Notes under the pieces: generated by a model | The model's input: only the letters and a program-made list of their open reading frames with translations | Told to the model about the DNA's origin: nothing | The model's database searches: none | Part shown: one piece after another, positions 36,747-48,075 of the stretch | Position numbering within the stretch: position 1 is the first letter of the stretch | Layout of the letters: every line of letters begins with the position of its first letter | Made by a program: the position numbers and the translations under genes | Assembly (NCBI GenBank): GCA_025201345.1 | Contig: JAIXMG010000006.1 | Location: forward strand, 558,001 to 622,000 | Source: Thamnidium elegans | Lineage: Eukaryota; Mucoromycota; Mucoromycetes; Mucorales; Mucoraceae | Direction: 5' to 3' | DNA length: 64,000 nucleotides

Positions 36747-39700
36747 ATGGAAGAGGCATATGATATTCACCAACATACGCGCTGTGCAATTTTTCGTAAG
36801 TTTTTTATAGATAATAGTTATGTTTTCGTTTTTTTAAAAAATTTCTTTTTTCGTTATATAGATATGGGAAGAACAGAATTTTGCATAGCTGTCGCTTTTA
36901 CTTCTGCAAGATCCTTGGATGAAGAAGGTGGTTCATTAGAGTATATATATTTATATGTTATTTCGAAATATAACGTTGCTCTTTAACAAGTGTGTAATAT
37001 AGAAAAAAAGCTTGTATCACGTATGATAAGCAAAAAATGAATGTATTAAGTTGGGGAGACGAAGATTTCGAAAGTGATAGCGAAAATGATGTTCATATCG
37101 ATAAATTTAAAGAGAGATTGTACCAAGTCTTTAAAAAGGGTAAAGATAATTGGAACCAAGACGATCTATTCTTGTTAAAAGCAGTATCGGATTTTATGCG
37201 TCTATTAGTGAAAGAACTTATCGAAGAAGCAGATGAAAGAATTAAAGATGTAGAGGAACTTCACCACATATTTATTATTCCTTCGGAGTGGGAAGAAGAA
37301 ATGCGAGAAGTTTTGCTTCGGCCTTTGTTTGTTCAAGCTGATTTGATATCGAAGGATGATCACAAAGACAGACTCTTGTTCTGTTCCGAACTGGAATGTA
37401 TCTGCTACAGTTTAATGGATGAAGACGATAGTATATTTTATTTGGAAAGAGGAAAAAATACTATTGTTTGTAGACTCAGCCCCATTGAAGAGAATGAAAT
37501 ATTGATCAAGTTGGATTTAGTTTCAACAGTAAATCCTCTGTTTGATTTTTCTGATGCCGTGAGATATCCTAAAGTTGTACGCTCTAACTCTCTATCTCTT
37601 ACTATCGATAATATTACAGACGGTATAAAAGCATTTATAGAGACTGAAATACCTTTTAATATTCAAGAAGAAATCATACAAATCATTAAGAATGTCTCTT
37701 CCGCAAATATTTTATCCGATATGGTAATGCAACTTGGATTTATGGAAAACAAAGAATAGCAAATTAACAGTTTATTATAATAGGATGAAAAAGACAAAGC
37801 CATCCTTTTAAAGCAACCTTTGATTACGGATACAAGTAAATGGGAATTGAATAAACATCAAGAAATCTTTATAGGATCTATTTGTATTTTTAATATATGC
37901 GCAAAAATTGGTGAAAGTATGTTTAATAATGTAAAGGATTTACTTTTAAATGACTTTGTAAAGGAGTATAACATTATGACATATTATGATAAATACTCTT
38001 CTGAAATGTATCCAGACGACAATATATTAAGCTGGTCACAATATATGTTGGAATATAATCGAATTTCTTTCAACGCTAAAAATGTCACACATAAAGGTGA
38101 TTGGTTTGGAAGATCGGAATATCAAGATATTGTAATAGGAGCCCTTCGATATGTCCTCGATGTTATTCGAAATTCTGATATTAACAGTAAGCCACGTATA
38201 CTACCAGTACAAAATCGTATCTCTTCGTCGTCCATATTTCTAAAGTCGAAACCTGAGGCTATGATGAATATAGGTAAATCAACCTGTCACAACGTTGAAC
38301 TAGTATTTTTTTTGTAAGTATATTTGCATTGAAAATTTTAAACATAGATATTACGGTCAAGTCTACATTATTATCGTTTTCACTTTTAGATGAAAATGGA
38401 TTTGTCAAAGAGATCTGGGACCACGATTATTTTTTAACAGATAAAACGTAAGATATGAATACAGTATTATACAGATTCCTATACTGAAACAATATTAGTT
38501 TACGATCTTTGGGTTCTTTCTTTAGTTTTTCGGAGATAACAACATTACATGTGAAGTGTTCGTAAGTTTAGCAACATTTATAATGATTTCTCTACAGATA
38601 TATAAGCATGTATTAACATATTACTCAGTTTTATCGCGTTTGCCGAAGATCACTTAATGGGCGATATTCCCTCTTTTTCTGATTTTAAAAATGTTGAATT
38701 TAATAACGATATTGCAATAGAAATTGAAAGTATATTGTGCAAAAATAGCCACGCTGAGGACCTATTGGTATCAACACAACAGCAGATATATATCAAAAAC
38801 TTTACGCTTCTCTATATGACTTATATAAAATATATCATAGCGGGCAAACTATCGATCATTGTAGACCCTAATATGAATATACAAATTGGATACGCCGTTA
38901 GTATAGAAAAGGTGGTATTAAGCCGTTTATTTGGTACCGAGGAAGGTTTGAAAGACGTAATATATGCAAGTGGCCTGATACAAAGGGATGATAGCTCTAA
39001 AAAATTAAGAATTATTAGGCAAGGGAAAAAACTATTACCTTTAATTCAACAATCTTTGGAACTAAAATTCCCACTCAAATCTTTTTTTATTGTGGCTCGA
39101 TTTTATGAAGACTACGTACAACTGACACTAAACCAAGTAGTGACAGAATTTAGTCTGGATGATGATCAGGAAGTGATTATCATTAATGACAAAATAATTC
39201 ATATTCCAAATATATACGACTCTTTATGCTTAAACATGTGGAACAATATTATGGAAGACAACAGTCTAATTCAATTATGTGACACACATATAGAATATAA
39301 CGACAATGATCTATTAGAGACATTCACGTTAGAAAATCATGCAGAGTTTACGAACAATTTTAAACAGTATATCTCTGAAAATGTAAGAGTCAGATATTAA
39401 CCATTCTATGTGTTTACAATTCTAATCTCTATATTGTATAGAACCTCAGCCAGCCAACTAATGACGAATTTATCGTACAGTTAAGTGTCTCTTGTAACTG
39501 CAAAGTCTGTTTAACGGTTGACGATATTATAGAAGTTTCTTTCCGGCCTGTTTTACAAGATATTACATCTCTGTTATCCACTTCATTGATAAATAAGAAG
39601 TTCTTTGGAAAGTATTGGAATATTCAATATGTTTTTCAATTGATACACTTCAATTATAATACGCAACTCCAAGATGTCGTTATAAAGATGCTGAAAGAGA

Positions 39701-40375
39701 TAACCGAAGACACTATGGCTGAACAAGGGGTTGACACACCTCACTATGTTATACCTAAAATACTAGATCAGCGTATGCAGCCTGTTCTTCAGCAACGAAC
39801 ATTCTTATATAAGGAGTTCCAAGTAGGTGCTCTAAACCACGTTTACAGCGACAACTATGGGGTTAGATTTTATAAGACCAATGGGGACACACATCTTACA
39901 TATAAAAGTAACTGGTCAGATACAAAAACCTTCTCAATCGACAAGGAAAAAGGACTTCTACTTTTCAAAAAGGGGGATAAAATAGGTGATTTCCCAACAA
40001 ACCGAGTATACTATTTGAATTTGAAAGATCAACCTGATGGAAATGGTCTTCATATGCGTAAGTAAATGATTTAAGAAAAGTGTTTCGTAGCTTACGTTTT
40101 ACTTGAACATAGAATACTATAAGCTTAAAAACCTTGATGGTTTAAAGCCTGATGGTATAATTAGTTTAGAAGATATATCGGAAAAGATAGATGGACCTTG
40201 TCTTTACAGCTCTAGAGAAAAAATTAAAGCAGGACAGGATATATCTGTTATGGTTTCTATAGTTTATGAGGCCGATGTATCCTCCCTCTCTGTCACAGCC
40301 AAGTTAACTGGTAAAGAGTTGAACAACTATAGTGTACAAGAACACGCACAACCAATGACTTTGGATCGGTTTTAG
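36747..40375 (+). CDS. Divergent Hsp70/HSPA12-like protein with two degenerate NBD modules, copy C
   Basis: Exons 36747-36795, 36862-36940, 37003-37723, 37784-38273, 38348-38447, 38499-38561, 38629-39382, 39442-40057 and 40113-40375 give 1044 codons plus TAG. Module 1 (about residues 1-445) has HMGRTEFCI in place of the Hsp70 phosphate-1 loop, TYDKQKMNVLSWG, FIIPSEWEEEMREVLLRPLF, LISKDDHKDRLLFCSELE, an ERGKNTIVCRLSP strand where family members have a Gly-rich phosphate-2 motif, and KPEAMMNI in place of the usual 'PDLAVVRGA'. Module 2 (about 450-900) repeats the scheme: GYAVSIEKVVLSRLFG, ASGLIQRDDSSKKLRIIRQG, CNCKVCLTVDDIIEVSFRPVL, NIQYVFQLIHFNYNTQL. The last about 140 residues match the beta-rich HSPA12 C-terminus (LFKKGDKIGD, DISVMVSIVYEADVSSL). 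This is the intact member of the recent A/C pair. Cytosolic, no signal peptide or membrane segment. Family placement is inferred from motif order; biochemical role is unknown. Confidence 0.85.
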
Positions 40376-42458
40376 AAAAACCTTTCTAACATGATGCTGA
40401 TAAACTATAGATTTTGGTACCTTCGTAATAAAATTGGCATTATAGTTTTTAAAAGTTTATAGGGGGGATGGGTTTAAGATTTTCTGTATCTGGTATAATA
40501 CTATTATACGGAGTAGTGATGTAGAAGTAAAGGGTATTTTATTAACTACCAAAGAAAATACAGAATGTGTACACTTTCAAGCAATATAATCAACTGTGGC
40601 CATGTATATTTACATTAGCAATCAATAATCTAAAAAAAAACAAATGATTGTCAACAAAATGAATAACTAATAATGGGGGGGGGGGTTTCATTCAATATTA
40701 CTATGTGTCATTTTAATACATAGCTCTGCACTATTTAATTGATAACAGTAAAATTTTAATAGAACCTAAAATGATTCTAATGTTTGAGCTCTTGCAAAAA
40801 ACGATACTCAACATATTTTTTCGCAAAATAACTTGAACAGGTTCAAAAACTATTTAAAGTGTTACAATCCATCATTGTTCATCCATTAACCCCTTAAAAT
40901 ACTTTTGTTTTTACTCAAATTTTCAGTTGAGCGAACATTAAATATTAATTTCTTCAAAGCGCGTTTTATCACTTGGTTTTGAACGTAGAACTTTTATTCA
41001 TAAATGAATAAGAAAGGGATATAGAAGGTCTTTGATTGCTGCTATAACCAAAGATAGTAGTAGAAAACTACATTTTATGTAATCCCGTAAATAAAAAAAT
41101 CGGAAAGGATAGTTATTTTTTAAGCAGTGATCACTCCCTCACTTTTGGCAGTAAAACTATCATTTGAGATGGATTAGAACCATCTAAACGAGTATTTAAT
41201 TATCATTGTTTTTTTCCACAAAGCGAATCAAAATGGATCGGGAGTAATCATGAACATCAAACGGGTTGACTATAAAAAATGAAAAACTAAGAAAAAAGTG
41301 CGTTTTTAATTTTTTTATCAAAGACATTTAATACAACTATGCCGCATTATACAGCGTGGGTCCAAAAAGCTTTTCCTATTTCTTAATAAATTAAAAATAA
41401 TTATTTATTATAACTGCTAAAATTAGCAGTAGTTTCTTATGTACATGTGAGTGATGTTTAAGCTATGCTATCTCAATGAGCTTTTTTCTGTAGCAGTATA
41501 CATATAATTATCCCGTCCACTGTTCGATTTCCTTCCACCCTTAAATAGATCTGCTACTGTACTTGGCCTAAACTAACTTAATCAGTGACAACCTATGAAT
41601 CAACGAAACAAAGAGACAATGCTGGGAATTAAAAATGCCTTTTTTTTTTTAAAAAAAAAAAAAACGTAATCGCTGTTGAGAAATTGCTAATGTAATCCTT
41701 GAAACAAAGAACATTTGTAAAAGCCGAACGGTAAAGAAATAAACATGATATAAAGTTATCTTATAGTTGGCATGAAGTGTCTCGAAGTAAACCCTTCTTT
41801 TTTTTAAACCTTAAATATATATCGATATTTTTGCTGTGCTTAAAATGCCAGTAAATCAACGTTAAGGGACCTTCAGGGTCGTAGACAAAAAGAAAAAAAA
41901 AAACCTCGACTATTAAACGGTATACGTCAAAATTTATCTATGGAGGTACAAATCAAAACCCATGCAAGAAAAAAAAAATAAGTAGCTTGACTTCTTGAAC
42001 TTTTATGAAACATGATAGTTCTTGTTTTTATCTAATAAAGAAGGTCTATAGAAATACTTATGTTAATAACCTTGATCATTTAAGAACACTTTCTTTTTAT
42101 TTCGACATTCTATACGGCCTTACCATTTTTCTGTCCAATTATTTATGCAATGAAACACTTGGTATAAAAAGTCGATACGTACTATTGACACAAAAGTAGG
42201 ACAAAAGCCCTTTCTCTCTCCATTATTGGGGTTTTCCCATTTTAAGACATATAAAAAAAAAAGATTGGTTTTAATTAAAACGTTTTTATTCTCAAGTAAA
42301 TCATTGGATAACTTGTGAAAAACTTTAATAAAGAAGGATTTCCTAAATCAGGGATTCTACTCTAGTGCTTGAATGACTAAATGTTTATACTCGAGATCTA
42401 AAGTGACACACAACAAATAACAAATGTATTAATCACCTGTGGAAAGGAATTTTGTAAC

Positions 42459-42495
<37 letters not shown>

Positions 42496-42879
42496 ATGTA
42501 GAATGCGTACATGTCGTACAACTTCATGCTTCTTCTTATTTATACAAACTGGTAATTGGTGCATGGTAAAAGAACAATAATAACATATTAGTAAATAATG
42601 CGTATGCTTGCTGCTGTTGTGGTCATTTATACGAACAAGATAGCCACATTCTAATAGATACTAGTCATTTCTTTAAACTTAAATACAATAGTCTTTTTTT
42701 TTAAGATAATATAGAGAATACAATCAAATAATTGTGCCCTGAATTAACGCGAAGTCTCAACAATAATCATTTATTCGAATTACATGATAATATATTTACA
42801 TTATTTATTATTGATGATATGTGAAAAAACGTGACCAGTTAGAAGGGGAAAGAGAGAGAGAGGGGGTTCTCCCAGTCGT
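40376..42879. other. Intergenic 3' of copy C
   Basis: About 2.5 kb without a supported gene. To about 41500 it shares blocks with the 3' flank of copy A, including a lone foldback arm. It has a T-run/A-run junction at 41641-41664 and a T run of about 35 at 42460-42493. The plus-strand 64-residue frame at 42005-42199 is unremarkable. Confidence 0.55.
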
Positions 42880-43194
42880 TTATTCCATGGGATTGGTTTT
42901 ACCATCTTGGGGTTTCTTTTCTCTTCTGAATTCTCGTCTAGCTTCTCTTTTGCTTTGGATGTTATCGTGAAAGTTTCTTTTGATACTACTACTTATTCTT
43001 CTATACAGTAAATTAATTGATGACGGACGCTCATAAATCACTGAATCTCTCCTAGTCGAAGGTGACACGGAATATGCTTTACCATTGCCTATATCTGTAT
43101 TTGTAGGAACCAGTGTAGACGCAATAGACATATTATCGCCCTTCATTGATTGTTGGTCTTTTATTAACATATATTCGTTCTTGTTATGGAGCAT
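42880..43194 (-). CDS. Small hypothetical protein, 104 residues
   Basis: Single-exon frame with ATG at 43194. The N-terminal half is polar with Ser/Thr (STLVPTNTD, VSPSTRRDS), the C-terminal half strongly basic (RRISSSIKRNFHDN, then KREARREFRREKKPQDGK). The frame starts close to a 5' leader that is T-rich on the plus strand, and the stop lies next to a GA-rich 3' region (42848-42864). The varied composition and defined start favour a real small gene, possibly intrinsically disordered and phosphorylated (several S/T-R or R-x-x-S sites). No family recognised. Confidence 0.5.
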   Translation of the reverse strand: MLHNKNEYMLIKDQQSMKGDNMSIASTLVPTNTDIGNGKAYSVSPSTRRDSVIYERPSSINLLYRRISSSIKRNFHDNIQSKREARREFRREKKPQDGKTNPME

Positions 43195-43450
43195 TTTTTT
43201 TTTAGTGTATAGTGTAAATTTTAATTTTTAGAAGAAGAAGAAAAGAAAAAAATTAGAAGAAAAGTATTTATTTAATTGATGCGGAGCCATTTTTTTTTCT
43301 TTTCAAGAAAGCTTATATAGTGGCATCTGACGTAATTTTTTTTTTTTTTTAAAAAAAAAGAGTAAAGGATTATTCTCTTAGTTTTCTAATTAGAAATATC
43401 TCGTTTAAACCCGTTTCTTTTATATATGTATATATGCGTACAAGCACATA

Positions 43451-46400
43451 TTACCTTCTTTGTTTTATTCTAGGCGGTTGTGGTGGATATAATTGTTCTC
43501 CTTCCGATTGTTCATAGTCTACCAAAGTTAAATGATCTTCTTCGATTTCATCAGTTTTAGTAGGTTGCGGTTGAACGGGCGTGGCACCTAAAATAGGACT
43601 AAATACATCTTCCATCTCCACGTCGTTTTCTCCCTGAAAAAAAAAAAAGAACTTAATAAAAAAAAAGCTAGACACGGGATATATTTTGTTGTACCTCTGT
43701 AGCCGAAACTTGAACCGATGATACTATTGGTATTTCCGTGTTATCCTGCTCCACTATGTTGGTCTTTTCAAATGCCTCTTGTAATCTACGATGGCCTTCA
43801 TGCATATGCTATCATAAATCGGTTTTATTTAAACCCTAGCTTCTTTTAGTTATACATTTTTATTTACGTACCTTGACTCTTTGTTTCAGTTTGTTATTTT
43901 CTTCTTGTAAAGCGCTCATAGCAGTACGCATTTCGCATATCAAATCTTCTTCGCCACCAGAAGGTATACTTAATACAATCATAGATCCTCGGCCATTTTT
44001 ATTCTTTGTAGGAGCTAAAACGGGTATAGATAATTTGGCATATTTTTTAAACAGAACCTTGGAACGGTGTTGGATTTTATATGGATCATTTTTGAACTCT
44101 CTCAGTGTGATTAATTTCATTAATTTGCCCATGTTTGTTTCCTATATAAGCAAGTTTAGTTTCATAGATTATTCATGTAAGGGTTCAAGGTAGCATACTT
44201 TGACAAGGTCAAATGAAACCCCCTCAAATTGTTCAATTTCACTCATAATCACATCGGCATCATGAGAATACTAGCATATATAGGTTAATGACCGAAAAAA
44301 AAAAAGGATTATTTAGTTGGATTACCTCATCATCACGGAATATACTTCGTCTTAACTTCTTTCTTAAATCTAAAAAGTTTTTAAATGTCTCAGTTTTAGT
44401 GTATATATCTTGTTCCTTCTTTTCTTGACGTTTGGTATGTTTCGCCAAGGACGGGCTATCTAATTCCATCTCGTTTGGTTTAGATAATATTGTAGGTTCA
44501 TTATTAGCCTTTAAAATTTCAATAGTAGCGTCACGTTCTTTGAGGACATAATTAACTTTTTTAATATTTTCCAATTGCTTCTGTTTTTCTTTTTCAAGCT
44601 CGGCAATCTAAAATATATGAGATTTAAGAAGATTATACTTTTTTTTTTTTTTTTTGTTTTTTTTTTTGAGTTTATACCTTTTCAAGTAAGCTACGCTTTG
44701 TAGCTTCATGATCATTTAAGCGAGTACGCATATTATCTATTGTAGACGATAAAATATTTTGTTTTTCTTGAACCTAAAATATCTCGTTAAACAAGAAGGT
44801 CTTTTTTTTTCATTCTGATTTATATATTATTAAATTACCTGCAATAATACTAATGGATAACGTAGAAAATGTTTTTTTTTAGAAAGAAAAAAATAAGGTA
44901 CAAGTGAATATTATCAGACTTACCGTTATTTGTTTCTCCTTCGCTCATTGTATTTGATTGCTCTATAACTCGTGCTTCTGTTACATCGTTCTAGAAAGAG
45001 ATAATAAATATTCTATCATTCTTTCTATTGTTACTATTTTGTATTACCCAATTCTTTAGCGATGTCATATAAATATCTTCCATTTTTTTCAAATCTGTTT
45101 CGAAATCTTCAGTTACTTTAAGTCGAACTTCTGATTCCATAATAGCTTTTGACGTTTCCGATTCCATCCACTGTTTTTTTTTTAGTTTTTTTTTTTCTGT
45201 TCCAAGACTAATTAGTTACCTTGTTACGCAAATCATCAATTTGGGAAATCAAATTATCAACAAAAGGATCTTCATTATCATCATCATCATCACCATCATC
45301 ATCATCTCTTGATCCTTCACCTTGTTCTTCATCTTCATCTTCCTTCATCAAATCATCAATACCATGATAAATTCTCTTATCTTTAGTATTTGATCGAAGC
45401 CGTTTATTTACTAAGCAAGAATTAGTCCCGTGCTCTATAATTTTTAAAGCTTAGCATTGATACTTTACCAAATGTAGATATATCTTTCAATTCGAGTTTA
45501 GGGTGTACTCTTCTCCAAGTAGCTACATCCTTGGCAACAGCTGCGAATTTCATAACATGGCTATTCTCGTCAAACCCAGTATCAAATGGATTCACATTTA
45601 CAACCATCACTGCCTTTCCATCACCTTCAAACGAACTTTTAAAAAGTTCCGTTAATTTACTATGACGGTAAGGTACCATTGCATTTTTCTACCAAATAAA
45701 ATTTTAAGTTCTTTCTTTTTTATTTTTTTTTCTATGTATGATGATGGTATGTTTTTTTTTTACCTTTCCGATAGCTGCCTTTAGTTGATTTAATCGAAGC
45801 GTTTCCATACATTGTCCCAGCACCATTAATGATTTGTTAATGTTACCTGCTTCTTTTAACCGCTGACCTGCAGACAATAAAAACACGGTAAGTTTTTTTT
45901 TGTAGTATTTTTACTTTGTTGTCTTAACGTACCAGAATTGAACGTATTTCTATATCTTTCGGAACCAGCCAAATCGACAATTGAAAACTTTGATACCGTA
46001 GCATAAATAGGATCCTTTGATCGAAAAAAGGTAAGTATAAATGACATACTACATGTTGCATATGCTCTGTTACCTCAATAACATAATTGTTTTCATCAAT
46101 AGGTATTCTGACAATTTTAATAGTGAATATACTATGACTTCTACTACTCGTGTGATTTGTAATGGTTGAATATTCTGCTCGATTTTTCTGACCTTCAAAA
46201 AGAATAGCATATGCTTCCTACAATGTACAAAATGTTAAGCACAAACATCCTTAAAAGAAACCCAAAAAAAAAAAAGGAAACCCCTCCTTACTTGAATAGT
46301 TTTTACTCTCACTTCAGTCAATCCGGAAATATACTTGTGTCCACTACTATACTCGTACTTGAGAGATAATGCTTTACGTTTCGAGAATCGGTCTGGCTTT

Positions 46401-47566
46401 ACTAACAAGTCGTAAATCTTTTCTGTGTATATCTCAGCAAATGAAACCCAAATACCGTACTCAAAGTTCTCATCGATACCAATAGCCGTGGTGTCTCGGT
46501 TCGTAGGCAGTTGAAACGAATCCCATAAATCGGGATTTTGTGAAGATCCATTGTGTAATGGTATTCCAGTAATTTGACTTAATACGTCTCGATTTTCCTC
46601 TTCCTCGTCAGTATACGTTTGAGCTTGACTATGCATACATGGTTTCACCTAAATTACACTAGCATTTAGAAAAAAAGGGGGGGCTCCCTTGTACATACAT
46701 ATATATATATATATATATATTTACCTTTGATTCACTCATATAATCATCTATACTATTAAATATAACATCAAGTGTACGAGGTAAAATACCGGGATTACTT
46801 TTTGTGCCCATAATCGAAAAGGTTTTACCAGAGTTGGTGACACCATATGCAAAGATCAGTATGTTCTGCCCTTTTAAGACATCATGAATTAAAGGTAACG
46901 TGGTCTTATTGAAGAATGCTTGCTGCGATACAGTATCTGTAAAGATTTTAGAAAATTTATATCTTTCAGGTGCTCTATTTCTTGTACGGTATGCATTTGA
47001 ATCCTACACAAAAGAAAAACTGTATAAGCATACGAGCATTTTTTTTTTAAAAAAAAAAAATCCTTTTTACTTCAGGTGGGGTCATTGAAACTTCCAAATC
47101 ATCTACAATGTGAAGGTATGGATCACTGGAATTGATTTCATAATGAGTTGATTGTGGTCGAATTCTTAAATAAGCCTATTTTTTTTTTAAAAAAAAAAGA
47201 ATATGAGCAACGTATGTTTTCTTTGTTTGAACTACTCCTTACTCGAATAGGTTCCTTTTCAGGGTTATAAGCAAAGAAACTGTTATGTGTTGAAGCTTCT
47301 TTACGAGAAAGAGAGGAAAAGTCAGGTACTTTCACAGGTGCTTTAAAGGCTACTCTGGAATGACATGATAAGTGGCGAGGTGTTGTCAATCGAGTAGGTG
47401 TTCTCGGTCCTGTTCTATTCGGTGTACGTTGTGGGGTACGCTGAGGTGTACGGTTCTCTCTCGTCGGTGTCCTAGGCGTATACTCGTTATTTGAACTAAA
47501 GACATTTGTGTTATTTACTACTATTGCTTTCCTTCGTAATTCATATATATTTAGTTACCTATACAT
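43451..47566 (-). CDS. Kinesin-6 family motor protein (KIF20/MKLP2-like)
   Basis: Nineteen exons in transcript order: 47566-47559, 47495-47243, 47175-47071, 47003-46725, 46648-46292, 46217-46074, 46014-45933, 45867-45764, 45688-45469, 45410-45220, 45170-45048, 44990-44924, 44849-44839, 44773-44678, 44607-44326, 44270-44199, 44141-43872, 43808-43695 and 43633-43451. All junctions keep frame: 986 codons plus stop. The N-terminal tail is Arg/Thr/Pro-rich with repeated RTP-type sites, likely for a mitotic kinase. Motor motifs: P-loop GVTNSGKT (residues 176-183), then GILPRTLDVIFNSI; an acidic insert in exon 5; switch I NHTSSRSH; switch II DLAGSER (396-402); and YRHSKLTELF. The insert and GVTN P-loop fit kinesin-6 (central spindle, cytokinesis; fission-yeast Klp9). 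Coiled coil and an Asp-rich stretch follow. The first 8-base exon and the 11-base exon 13 are inferred from splice phase. Confidence 0.88.
46698..46721. repeat. AT microsatellite in kinesin intron 4
   Basis: An alternating AT run sits just inside the donor side of the intron between exons 4 and 5 of the kinesin gene, similar to the tract in the chitin synthase intron. Confidence 0.75.
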
Positions 47567-48075
47567 TTTTTATATTACTTGAAGAAAACGAAAGGTCCTT
47601 TTTTTTTTTTTTTTTTGTTCTACAAATTCGCCTATTAGGGGTAACCGCGTGAAGGGACGCGCAAAATAAAACAGTCATGAGCGGAGACGTGAACAAGGCC
47701 GCAATAAATCACTTTATTTTTATTACATAATACATAGAGCCTTTCTTTAAGCAACGTGCATGATTTGTTTACTTTGTCCAAGTCTCTTACAGTGTAACCA
47801 ATGCGTTCTTTGTAGCTCCTTCCTGTTAAATTTTGATTTAGGTAACAATATCATATTTACCAACCCTAATAAAAGTTATCAACTGTTTTTTTTTGTTCGT
47901 GTATACTATACAAGGGTGGTTTTTTTCTTAATCCAAATATATACCCAACATCAACTACAAGAAGAAAAAAAAGGGTTTTTTTTCAATCGATATACTTTCC
48001 GAATATCCAACAATAGACATAATTATAAAGAAAAAAACATTTTTATTATTATTAACATTATTTACACTTTGGAAA
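47567..48075. other. Intergenic between kinesin and the 1078-residue gene
   Basis: About 510 bases holding the kinesin promoter and the 3' UTR of the next gene. A T run lies at 47599-47616. The plus-strand frame at 47760-48113 (117 residues) overlaps the real gene's end and shows no motif. Confidence 0.55.

Larger units (their letters stand above)
36399..41500 (+). repeat. Segmental duplication, right copy (pairs with 8104-13010)
   Basis: Same order and orientation as the left copy: promoter, nine-exon Hsp70-like gene, then a patchily conserved 3' flank with the single foldback arm near 41210-41290. Similarity varies sharply along the segment, being highest around exons 6-8. Confidence 0.75.

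Noticed and set aside
38014..38320. Apparent frameshift in copy C at the T run before 38314 when the donor GTAAGT next to it is used
   Set aside because: Copy B shows the true donor is upstream, at the ATAG/GT junction (38273/38274), and the acceptor is ACATAG at 38347. The T run is then intronic and all three copies stay in frame.
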